From Candidatus Kryptonium sp. (GTDB taxonomy: Bacteria; Bacteroidota; Ignavibacteria; Kryptoniales; Kryptoniaceae): a stretch of DNA of 64,000 bases. The stretch spans positions 629,284 through 693,283 of the forward strand of contig JANXBN010000001.1 of assembly GCA_025060635.1 (NCBI GenBank), read 5' to 3'. Under the pieces are notes generated by a model. It was not told where the DNA came from. It was given only the letters and a program-made list of their open reading frames with translations, and did no database searches. Positions 51,867-60,096 of this stretch are shown here, one piece after another (position 1 is the stretch's first letter; each line of letters starts with the position of its first letter). A program made the position numbers and the translations under genes.

Positions 51867-52517
51867 ATGAAGGTTCTTAAAGGTAAAATTTTGGTTTTGG
51901 CTCTTGTTTTTGGTTTAGTAAGTATCTTGCTCCTTTTGATTTTTTTGTTTTATAGCTCCATACCTTCATCTTCACAAAATCCTGAATGGATTAATTTCAC
52001 TTACGGTAATAATGTTCTTGCAATTGCATTTGAAGGTAATTATGTTTGGGTTGGGACGACGGGAGGGCTTGTTCGGCTTGACAAAACAACTGGAGCGATG
52101 ACATTTTACAACAGGGCGAATTCAGGTTTGCCTGATAATAGTGTTCAGTCAATCGCCATAGATAAACAAGGAAACAAGTGGATTGGGACTTGGGATGGAG
52201 GTCTTGCGAAGTTTGATGGGAAAAATTGGGTAGTTTACAACAGGGCGAATTCAGGTTTGCCAAGTAATAATGTTTATTCAATCGCCATAGATAAACAAGG
52301 AAACAAGTGGATTGGGACAGGCGGTAAAAGAAAGTTTGTAAAGTTTGATGGAACAAATTGGATGATTTTCTATACAGCAGATTCAGGTGTACCTAATGAT
52401 GATATTTTGACAATCTCTATAGACAGATATGGAAACAAGTGGCTCGGGACTTCTGGTGGAGGGCTTGTAGTGTATCGTGAAGGAGGTGTGAAGCTTGATA
52501 TGCAGGTGAGAAAATGA
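51867..52517 (+). CDS. Membrane-anchored short beta-propeller (two-component-regulator-propeller-like)
   Basis: 216 residues. A signal anchor (7-30; strongly hydrophobic) precedes four propeller blades, each with the pattern NSVQSIAIDKQGNKWIGT and WDGGLAKFDGKNW. The motif is that of the regulator-propeller (Reg_prop) family. The second and third blades are almost identical in DNA (129-bp period, 52107-52364). Full propellers in hybrid sensor kinases need about seven or more blades, so this is a short, probably truncated or evolving protein. It ends without a type IX sorting domain. Function unknown. Confidence 0.75.
   Translation: MKVLKGKILVLALVFGLVSILLLLIFLFYSSIPSSSQNPEWINFTYGNNVLAIAFEGNYVWVGTTGGLVRLDKTTGAMTFYNRANSGLPDNSVQSIAIDKQGNKWIGTWDGGLAKFDGKNWVVYNRANSGLPSNNVYSIAIDKQGNKWIGTGGKRKFVKFDGTNWMIFYTADSGVPNDDILTISIDRYGNKWLGTSGGGLVVYREGGVKLDMQVRK
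52107..52364 (+). repeat. Near-identical tandem repeat, 129-bp period
   Basis: Two copies begin at 52107 and 52236. A 26-base segment and a 41-base segment (52149-52189 and 52278-52318) are identical. The period equals 43 codons, so the reading frame is kept. Such identity points to recent duplication or gene conversion. Confidence 0.9.
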
Positions 52518-52627
52518 TTTTGTGGATGAATTTTCATTCAATTGAAATCAAGTTTGGTTAAATAGTTTGTTTGTTGTATCTTTTAACACATCAATGTTTA
52601 ACTTTTTCTAACACATTTTTTTCTGGT

Positions 52628-53668
52628 ATGTCCACTAAACAATACATTGATTTGAGAAGCGACACAGTTACAAAACCGTCTCCCGAGATGAGAAGATTTA
52701 TGATGGAAGCGGAAGTTGGTGATGATGTCTTTGGCGAAGATCCAACTGTTAATAAACTTCAAGAGATGGTTGCGGAAATTCTCGGTAAAGAAGCTTCGCT
52801 TTTTGTTCCGAGTGGAGTGATGGGCAATCAAACTGCGATAAAAGCGCACACTGAACCCGGTGATGAGGTAATTGTTGAAGCTGAATCGCACATAATGAAT
52901 TATGAAACAGCGGCACCATCAATGTTGTCTGGAGTTCAGCTTTATCCAATCCAAGGCAAGCATGGCGTTATTACATTGGAACAGATTAAAAAAGCGGTAA
53001 GACCTAAGGCGTATTATATGCCGAGGACTCGCCTAATTTGTCTTGAAAATACTCATAATCGTGCTGGTGGGACAATTTTTCCAATTGACGAAATAAAGAG
53101 AATTCGCGAGTTTGCTCTTGAAAACGGGATAAAGATGCATCTTGATGGAGCACGACTTTGGAACGCAAGCGTTGCAACAGGAATAAGCCCAAAGGAATAT
53201 GCTCAGTATTTTGACTCTGTCCTTGTTTGTTTGTCAAAAGGTCTTGGTGCTCCGGTTGGATCAGTTGTCGCAGGTGATAGGGAATTTATTGAGAAGGTAA
53301 GAAAATACAGAAAAATTTTCGGTGGTGGGATGAGACAAGTTGGGATTCTTGCAGCTGCTGGAATTTATGCAATTCAAAATAACATTGAACGATTAAAAGA
53401 AGATCACGAGAAAGCAAGGTTCTTCGCTGAAGAAATATCAAAGTTGAAGGTTTTTGACATAGATCTTGAAACTGTGCAGACAAACATCGTAATAATAGGA
53501 GTTGAAAAAACCGGAAAAACACCTGATGAAATTCTCAAACTCTTAAAGGATAACGGAGTTCTCTTGAGCTCCGGTAGCTATATGAAAATCCGTGCCGTTA
53601 CACATCTTGATGTCTCAATGGAAGATATAAAGCAAGCCGTCAATGTTTTTTACAAATTGTTCGGTTGA
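52628..53668 (+). CDS. ltaE: Low-specificity L-threonine aldolase
   Basis: 346 residues from ATG 52628, which begins [21 protein letters not shown]; an earlier ATG at 52571 would add a poorly conserved N-terminus. PLP-binding Lys204 lies in [13 protein letters not shown]. Other family features are [12 protein letters not shown] and [10 protein letters not shown]. It splits threonine or allo-threonine into glycine and acetaldehyde. Length is normal. It is tail-to-tail with the GHL10-like gene, with two bases between. Confidence 0.95.
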   Translation: MSTKQYIDLRSDTVTKPSPEMRRFMMEAEVGDDVFGEDPTVNKLQEMVAEILGKEASLFVPSGVMGNQTAIKAHTEPGDEVIVEAESHIMNYETAAPSMLSGVQLYPIQGKHGVITLEQIKKAVRPKAYYMPRTRLICLENTHNRAGGTIFPIDEIKRIREFALENGIKMHLDGARLWNASVATGISPKEYAQYFDSVLVCLSKGLGAPVGSVVAGDREFIEKVRKYRKIFGGGMRQVGILAAAGIYAIQNNIERLKEDHEKARFFAEEISKLKVFDIDLETVQTNIVIIGVEKTGKTPDEILKLLKDNGVLLSSGSYMKIRAVTHLDVSMEDIKQAVNVFYKLFG

Positions 53669-53670
53669 AT

Positions 53671-55545
53671 TTATTTTGCTAAAACTATTTTTTTAGTAAG
53701 CGTTATCCTTTCGGTTTTGTTTATTGGGTTTATATCAGCTCTGACGAAATAAACGCCGGAGGCAGAAGCCTCCGGGGAAAACATAAATTTATGTTCACCT
53801 GCAGTATAGATCCCACTTATTAAGTTTGTAATCTTCTGACCGAGAATGTTGTAAATGTCAATCTTAAGGAAAGAATCAACTGGGAGAGTAACGCCCAAGT
53901 TGATTGTTAAGTTAAATGGGTTAGGATAAACATTCATTTCAAATTTTTCAGGTAATACCTCGCTTCTTCTGTCTTTGGTTGATGTCACGATTGGCGTTAA
54001 ACGACGATTCAAAATTAACATAACAGCATCTCCCGTCATAAATCCAGGGGTTGTGAAATTCTCGTTCGTTATCCTCAAAACTTTTTGCCTTCCTCTTTTG
54101 AAATAGAAATCGCCAATTTTATACCATCCGTCGTAAACGAATTGATTGTTTTGATCAATTATAAATTTTCTACCTACGCCTGACGAATCATAAACATAGT
54201 AAGCTGCATTTTTTGATGTTGATCGGACCACGAAAGCATAGAGTTCGTAATAACCATCCTCTGGTATATTTGCGTGATATTCAATCCATTGTGGAGATGT
54301 TGATTGCGTCGCAAGGTAATCGCTACCCCAGCGAATGTAAGCTGACTGTCTTACCCATCCACTTGAATATGAAACAAATGCGGTGTCGCTGTTATCAACT
54401 ATAACTGCTGGAATTCTCCATCTATCAGGTCTGTCTGGGACAAGAGCTTTTGTATTTAGAAGTGTCCTCAATGAATCAAAATCATCCGAAAGCGAACCGT
54501 AATGCCAAACGACGAATCCTTTTAAATTTTGTTGCCTTACATACTGAATCATTTTCAAAAATTCAGATGTAGTCGGATTGTAGCTATCAACTCCAAAGAG
54601 AATTTTACGCCTATCGTTTACTCTGCCGAAGATGTTTATACACTCGGCGATAAATTCGTTTGCTGTTCTTCTATAGTTCATTGGCTCAATGAAATCAAGC
54701 CAACCACTGTTGATCCAAGTCACCCAATCTTGAAGTTTTTCCGATTTCGCCCAATCTGGACCAACTCCAACTGCATTTGTAAGACGCATGTCTGGTCTGT
54801 AAAATTTAACTGAGTCATAAACCATTTTTGCAAATTGATTTAGCTTCTGAATCCGCCAGTTTTTCCAATCTGGGTTATTATAGTCATATGGAGGTGTATT
54901 TCCGTTATGCTCTTGCTTGTAAATTTCAATTGTTACACTGTCATAGCCACAGTTTGGATCGGGATATCTTATTCTATCAAGTTCAAAACCATCAATATCA
55001 TATTTTTTGACCATTTCAAGTATAAGTTGAAGTAAGAAGTTTTGCACTTGTGGATTTGCGTGCGCCATCCAATAGAAATTTCTGCTTATTTGATCTTCGG
55101 ATGAGCCCGCATCTGTTCCGTCGTTTCTTTTGGCAAGCCATTCTGGGTGAGTGTCAAAAATTTTCCCTTTACCACTATTTCCTGGAGAATATCCGCCCCA
55201 TCCGCCTATAAATCCGTATTCAAACCAAGCATAAACTTCAAGCCCAGCTCTGTGAGCTTCTGCTATCATTTCTTGAAGTAGATCTCGCTCTCCAAGCTGC
55301 GGGTCTGTGTAAAGTCCAGTTTCCCTATAGAATGTCTCGCTTTTGAAAAGTGGATAGCCCCTTGCCCACACAAGCACATAAACGACATTAAAGTTATTTC
55401 TTGCGATATTATCCATATCTGCAGCTATTTCAGATTTCGTCTTATACGCATTTCCAGTTCTCGGGACATACCAAACACCGCGATGTTCGTAAACTTGAGC
55501 CAAAAGGTTGACGCTGATAAAAAGCAAGAGCAAGATTTTTTTCAT
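53671..55545 (-). CDS. Secreted GHL10-type glycosidase with type IX sorting domain
   Basis: 624 residues. A signal peptide (MKKILLLLFISVNLLA) leads to a GHL10/DUF187-type glycosidase domain (~20-370; HRGVWYVPRTGNAYKT, GLEVYAWFEYGF, DGFELDRIRYP). A golvesin-like beta domain follows (~385-515; ending in DAVMLILNRR). The C-terminal ~85 residues are a type IX sorting domain with YPNPFNLTINL, LKIDIYNILGQK and GVYFVRA before TKKIVLAK. It would be exported and anchored or released at the surface. A perfect 8-bp stem hairpin lies inside this domain (53756-53775). Glycan substrate unknown. Confidence 0.86.
   Translation of the reverse strand: MKKILLLLFISVNLLAQVYEHRGVWYVPRTGNAYKTKSEIAADMDNIARNNFNVVYVLVWARGYPLFKSETFYRETGLYTDPQLGERDLLQEMIAEAHRAGLEVYAWFEYGFIGGWGGYSPGNSGKGKIFDTHPEWLAKRNDGTDAGSSEDQISRNFYWMAHANPQVQNFLLQLILEMVKKYDIDGFELDRIRYPDPNCGYDSVTIEIYKQEHNGNTPPYDYNNPDWKNWRIQKLNQFAKMVYDSVKFYRPDMRLTNAVGVGPDWAKSEKLQDWVTWINSGWLDFIEPMNYRRTANEFIAECINIFGRVNDRRKILFGVDSYNPTTSEFLKMIQYVRQQNLKGFVVWHYGSLSDDFDSLRTLLNTKALVPDRPDRWRIPAVIVDNSDTAFVSYSSGWVRQSAYIRWGSDYLATQSTSPQWIEYHANIPEDGYYELYAFVVRSTSKNAAYYVYDSSGVGRKFIIDQNNQFVYDGWYKIGDFYFKRGRQKVLRITNENFTTPGFMTGDAVMLILNRRLTPIVTSTKDRRSEVLPEKFEMNVYPNPFNLTINLGVTLPVDSFLKIDIYNILGQKITNLISGIYTAGEHKFMFSPEASASGVYFVRADINPINKTERITLTKKIVLAK
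53756..53775. repeat. Perfect GC-rich hairpin inside the sorting-domain coding sequence
   Basis: CCGGAGGC-AGAA-GCCTCCGG has an 8-bp stem. It encodes part of the PEASASG segment and stands out in AT-rich DNA. Confidence 0.7.
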
Positions 55546-55559
55546 GGCGCTTCCAAATT

Positions 55560-57698
55560 TTATTTTAAAAGTCCATATATGCTTCTTCCGAAAATTCTCT
55601 GAATTTTTTTATCTTCCCACTTTTGCTCGCGCAAATTTGAAATCAAAATTTTTGAAGCATCCGGTTTCAAGCTGACAAAAACTTTCTCGGGCTTGATAAA
55701 ATTTACAGACGATAAAAATTTACCAGCGTCAGTGAAAAGGTAAAAAGTAAGCTGATCATTTGCAATTGAGTCTGGATCAACGATTATGTGTGTTTTTGTA
55801 ATTTTAAAGTTTCTTGATGAATTTCCTTTTAAAACCGGGACGACATCAAGATAAAAATCGTTCACAGCGTTGGCAACATTTTTAACATTTCCAGAAGTTG
55901 CTTCATCAAAGTAAACAAATTTTAATCCTGACTTTGAGAGCACAGATAAAATTTGTGGTAAATTTTGAAAAGCATCCGCTCTTGCTGAAAAAATTATATT
56001 TAAAACATCTGGCGATGTATTGAAATCTGATCTGCTTGAAACGACATTGAAATGTCTGTATTCGCGTGTTGCGAGCGAATCTACAAAATAAATGGTTCTG
56101 ACAACATCATCAAACTTATTAGAGTTTATCTCAAATATAATCGCTTCAACTCCGTTATTTTTAACCTCCTTCCAAAAGTTGTAAAGCCATTCTTTTGTTA
56201 TTGAATCTGGGTGAACTTGAATGTAAATTGCAGTCTGAGCGTTTGAGTAGAGATAATCAATAAATCTATTTCCTTTTTTCAAACTTCTTGGGTAATTTGC
56301 AAGTCCGAGGATGACTTGGTAAGCAGTGTTTCCGACTTCACCGAGGACAAACGGTTGAATTTTATCATTTGTGTCATCGGTTCTGTGGTATTCGGGATGT
56401 TGACCTGCGGATATGAAAAAGAATGCTGGAATCCCACGCTCTTGAAATGGATAATGATCGGAGTTTGCACCAGCGCGGAACTTGCCAAGATTTTTAAGCT
56501 TATTTTCGGGGAAAAATCCTTTCATTATGTCCCAGATTTCAGGAAAATTTTCAGTCCCGGCGATGTTTATATTACCATTTCCACGCCCGACCATATCAAA
56601 GTTAAACATTGCAACGATGTTTTCTTCTGGCACCGGAAGATGCGAGGCGAAGTATTTTGAGCCCAGAAGTCCTTGCTCTTCAGCTGCAAATAAGACAAAA
56701 ATTATTGAGCGTTTGGGCTTTTCACCGTTTGCTATCATGCTTCTTGCAAGTTCCATCACTAAACAAGTCCCAGAAGCGTTATCATCAGCTCCTGGGTAAA
56801 TAAAACCTTCTGCGTCAACCCCATTGTGGTCCATATGTGCTCCAACGATTATATATTCATTTTTCAAATTTTCGTCATTTCCGGGCAACAATCCAACGAC
56901 ATTTTTTGTCCATCCATCAAGTTTTTCAACTTTTGCCTCTATTTCAAAAACTTTGTCAATTTCAAAAGATCTCTCTCTGAAGTTAATTTCAGCTCGCAAA
57001 GCATCAAAACTTATCCCGGTATTGTAAAAAATATCATCAACAATTTTTCTGCTGATCCAAAAAGCTGGCAATTGCGGAGTGTAATACTCTTCTGTTATGG
57101 CTCCACCTCTAATGGGTCTATCACCTTGAACATAGAAAACTGCAGACGCTCCTTTTTCAAATGCTTTTTTAATTTTATATCCTCTTGAGCTTTCAGTTTC
57201 AAACTTACCTTCCTCATCTTCAGGTCCACCAGCAAGTAAAAGCACAATTTTACCTTTGACATCAACATTTGCATAATCATCCCTTCCTTTCTCAGGTGCG
57301 GAAATCCCATATCCTACGAAAACAACCTTTGATTTTACTTTCCCACTTCCGCTATTTGTTAAAATTGTGAAGTCGTCCCCAAGTGAGTATTTCGTTTTGC
57401 CTTTTCTTCCATTTATTAAAGTTAACTTTGATGCCTTATCTTGGGTTGCAAGGATTTTGAAATTTTGGAAATATGTCCCTTTGTCTCCAAATGGTATGAG
57501 CCCAAACTCTTTGAATTTTTCCGCAATCCATTCGCTCGCTCTTTCACCACCTGGAGTTCCAGATTTTCGTCCTTGAAATTTTTCAGAGGTCAAAATTTTG
57601 TTAAAATTCCATGCGGACATTGAATCAAACTTAACCTGCGATTTAGCGCAATTCGTTATGAAGATCAAAATTAGAGTGAAGCCAGCGATTTTCTTCAT
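55560..57698 (-). CDS. M28 metallopeptidase lipoprotein with extra C-terminal domain
   Basis: 712 residues from ATG 57698, which starts MKKIAGFTLILIF and ends at lipobox ITNC; the longer open frame upstream lacks support. A PA-type insert (~100-200) precedes an M28 aminopeptidase core with GAHMDHNG, GADDNASGTCLVMELA, AAEEQGLLGS and NFDMVGRG, giving a two-zinc site, and SDHYPFQ. The final ~260 residues are not recognised and are mainly alternating beta/alpha. It probably releases amino acids or short peptides in the periplasm or at the outer membrane. It ends close to the GHL10 gene. Confidence 0.86.
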   Translation of the reverse strand: MKKIAGFTLILIFITNCAKSQVKFDSMSAWNFNKILTSEKFQGRKSGTPGGERASEWIAEKFKEFGLIPFGDKGTYFQNFKILATQDKASKLTLINGRKGKTKYSLGDDFTILTNSGSGKVKSKVVFVGYGISAPEKGRDDYANVDVKGKIVLLLAGGPEDEEGKFETESSRGYKIKKAFEKGASAVFYVQGDRPIRGGAITEEYYTPQLPAFWISRKIVDDIFYNTGISFDALRAEINFRERSFEIDKVFEIEAKVEKLDGWTKNVVGLLPGNDENLKNEYIIVGAHMDHNGVDAEGFIYPGADDNASGTCLVMELARSMIANGEKPKRSIIFVLFAAEEQGLLGSKYFASHLPVPEENIVAMFNFDMVGRGNGNINIAGTENFPEIWDIMKGFFPENKLKNLGKFRAGANSDHYPFQERGIPAFFFISAGQHPEYHRTDDTNDKIQPFVLGEVGNTAYQVILGLANYPRSLKKGNRFIDYLYSNAQTAIYIQVHPDSITKEWLYNFWKEVKNNGVEAIIFEINSNKFDDVVRTIYFVDSLATREYRHFNVVSSRSDFNTSPDVLNIIFSARADAFQNLPQILSVLSKSGLKFVYFDEATSGNVKNVANAVNDFYLDVVPVLKGNSSRNFKITKTHIIVDPDSIANDQLTFYLFTDAGKFLSSVNFIKPEKVFVSLKPDASKILISNLREQKWEDKKIQRIFGRSIYGLLK

Positions 57699-57812
57699 GC
57701 GGTTTGTCGTTTTTTTTAAAAATAACAAAAAAAATTTAGAGGTCAAGATAAAACTTTGGGAAAAATTTGTTATCTTTAAAAAGCAAAAACAGAAATTCAC
57801 GGCGATTTGCCT

Positions 57813-59294
57813 ATGGAAACTCTATTCACATATTTTCTCGGTCCGAAGGGAGAAAACATTGAGCTTTTCAAGAAGCTCATTCACAAGGCAATTGAATGGA
57901 ACAAAAGATGGCGTGAGGATTTTTTTGATGATCCATCGGTTTATCCTGAAAATTTTTTCAGTTCTGAAACTTATAAGATTGAATCGGAGAATTTGGAAAA
58001 AATCTTTGATGAATTTTTGAAACGGCTTGAGGGAAATCTTCCATACTTTCATCCGAGATATTCAGCTCAGATGTTAAAAGATCCGTCAATTCCAGCCTTA
58101 CTTGCTTATTTTGCGGTTATGTTGACAAACCCGAATAATCATGCTTACGAAGGTGGTCCTGTGACTACGGAGATGGAAATGGAAGTTGTTGAAGATCTTT
58201 TGAAACTTGTGGGATTCAAAGAAGGCTGGGGACATTTGACAAGCGGTGGCTCACTTGCTAATCTTGAGGCACTTTGGGCTGTAAGAGATTTAAGAAAAGA
58301 CGGCATCGCTGTTTTCTCAAAAGGTTCTCATTATTCGTGGAAAAGAATTTGTTCAATTTTAAAAGTTGATTTCGTTGAAATTGATGTTGATGAAAATTAT
58401 AGAATTGACCTTGATCAACTTGAGAGCGTCTTAAAGAGAAATAAAGTAATGTTCGTAATGGCAAACTTTGGGACTACAGGGGCTGGCGCAGTTGACCCGT
58501 TGGTTGATATTTTAAATTTGAAAGAAAAATACGATTTCCACTTGCATATTGATGCAGCGTATGGAGGATACTTTCGCACTTTGATAATTGATGGAGAGTA
58601 TAAATTAATTGATTTCTCAATGCTGAATGTGCCGTTGAAAAAATTTGTGTATGACAATTTGCTTGCAATTTCTGAAGCGGATTCTTTAACAATTGATCCG
58701 CATAAACATGGACTTGTTATGTATGGAGCTGGTGGCGTCTTATACAAAGACGAAAATTTAAGACAAGTTATACTTAACACTTCGCCTTACACATATCACA
58801 AAAAAGATAAACCGAATATCGGAATGTTTCAGCTTGAAGGATCAAGACCAGGAGCATCCGCTGGCGCTGTTTGGCTTACGCATAGAGTGATACCGCTTAA
58901 TAGAAATGGGTTTGGGGAAATCCTTGCTCAAACCTTAAAAACTGCAAATTATCTTTATCAAAAGATAAAAAATCTGGATGGCTTTGCACCGCTAACTCAA
59001 CCAGACCTTGACATTTTCTGTTTCTATAGACATGATGGAAATTTTAAACTTAGCGAGATAAATCAAAAAACGCTCAAAATTTATAACCGCCTTTCGGTTG
59101 AGAATCCAAATGCCAAGTTCATTCTTTCTAAATTTATCGTTGATAAATTGACCGCTCAGAAGATAAATCACAATTTTGAGATTGATGACGAATCTTTAAC
59201 GACGCTTCGCTCGGTCTTCATAAAGCACTGGAACACGATAAGCGAGAGAAATAACTATGTTGATATGCTCGTTGACGAGCTATTGAAGGATTAG
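57813..59294 (+). CDS. PLP-dependent group II decarboxylase-like enzyme
   Basis: 493 residues. The PLP-dependent decarboxylase core is clear: HIDAAYGGYF with Asp247 contacting the pyridine nitrogen, and SLTIDPHKHGLVMYGAGG with Lys298 forming the Schiff base. The ANFGTTGAGAVDP and TSGGSLANLEAL segments fit the glutamate/aromatic decarboxylase family. The substrate is uncertain: Tyr, Trp, Glu, Asp and similar are possible. The ATG at 57813 is used; an in-frame TTG precedes it. It diverges from the M28 gene and is tail-to-tail with the dienelactone hydrolase gene. Confidence 0.86.
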   Translation: METLFTYFLGPKGENIELFKKLIHKAIEWNKRWREDFFDDPSVYPENFFSSETYKIESENLEKIFDEFLKRLEGNLPYFHPRYSAQMLKDPSIPALLAYFAVMLTNPNNHAYEGGPVTTEMEMEVVEDLLKLVGFKEGWGHLTSGGSLANLEALWAVRDLRKDGIAVFSKGSHYSWKRICSILKVDFVEIDVDENYRIDLDQLESVLKRNKVMFVMANFGTTGAGAVDPLVDILNLKEKYDFHLHIDAAYGGYFRTLIIDGEYKLIDFSMLNVPLKKFVYDNLLAISEADSLTIDPHKHGLVMYGAGGVLYKDENLRQVILNTSPYTYHKKDKPNIGMFQLEGSRPGASAGAVWLTHRVIPLNRNGFGEILAQTLKTANYLYQKIKNLDGFAPLTQPDLDIFCFYRHDGNFKLSEINQKTLKIYNRLSVENPNAKFILSKFIVDKLTAQKINHNFEIDDESLTTLRSVFIKHWNTISERNNYVDMLVDELLKD

Positions 59295-59296
59295 TT

Positions 59297-60082
59297 TTAT
59301 TTATCGTTTTTTAGATTCTTCTTGAAAAATTTGTCAATTAGATCCCATGCGTTTTTGGTTGAAATTTCATCGTAATTGTTCTTGTTGTTCGGGTTCATAA
59401 AGGCATGATTGACATCGGGGTAAATTTTAACTTCAATTTTCTTGCCGAGTTTTTTCATCTTTTCTTCAAAGTTTTTCACTGCATCTGTTGGTATACCGCG
59501 ATCTTTTTCCGCGAAGATACCAAGGATCGGTGCATTTATTTTCTCAAGTTGCTGTTCGTCTTCAACGAGACGACCGTAGCAAATGACGCCCGCTGCTAAA
59601 TCTGGAATTTCAATCAAACTTCTCAAAGCAAATCCTCCACCCATACACCATCCAATTATTCCAACTTTATCGGGAATTACATCGTTTCTTGATTTAAGGT
59701 ATTCAAGTGTTGATTTTATATCTCTAATGACCGTATTAAGCGAGAGCGATTGCATGTATGATCTTGCTTCTTCTGGTGTTTTTGCAAGCTTGCCACGATA
59801 GAGATCAACGGCAATAGCGACATATCCTTGGCTTGCGAATCTTGTAGCGTTTTCCTTTTCCCAATCGGTAAGACCCCACCATTCGTGGATTAATATGATC
59901 GCTGGGAACTTACCTTTAATTTTTGGAACCGCAAGGAAAGCTGAAACTTCCTCATCGCCGCTTTTGAATTTCACCATTCGTGTTTCAACATTTAGCTTCT
60001 TTTCCTGTGTGAAGGCAAGTATTGTGAAAATAACAGATAAAATCATTGCAATTACAAGCAGAAGAAAAATTTTATCAAACAT
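59297..60082 (-). CDS. Dienelactone hydrolase-family protein, exported
   Basis: 261 residues. A hydrophobic N-terminus (7-25) is a signal or anchor. The catalytic set is Cys146 (GWCMGGG), Asp194 (AEKDRG) and His226 (DVNHAFMNP). HEWWGLTDWEKENATRFASQGYVAIAVDLYRG is characteristic of the family. It is an alpha/beta hydrolase acting outside the cytosol on small esters or lactones; the true substrate is unknown. It follows the histidine kinase gene by 14 bases on the same strand. Confidence 0.88.
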   Translation of the reverse strand: MFDKIFLLLVIAMILSVIFTILAFTQEKKLNVETRMVKFKSGDEEVSAFLAVPKIKGKFPAIILIHEWWGLTDWEKENATRFASQGYVAIAVDLYRGKLAKTPEEARSYMQSLSLNTVIRDIKSTLEYLKSRNDVIPDKVGIIGWCMGGGFALRSLIEIPDLAAGVICYGRLVEDEQQLEKINAPILGIFAEKDRGIPTDAVKNFEEKMKKLGKKIEVKIYPDVNHAFMNPNNKNNYDEISTKNAWDLIDKFFKKNLKNDK

Positions 60083-60096
60083 ATGCGTTTCCCATT

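Noticed and set aside
52107-52364. CRISPR-like array from the 129-bp repeat
   Set aside because: The repeats are coding, in frame and without spacers; no cas gene is present.
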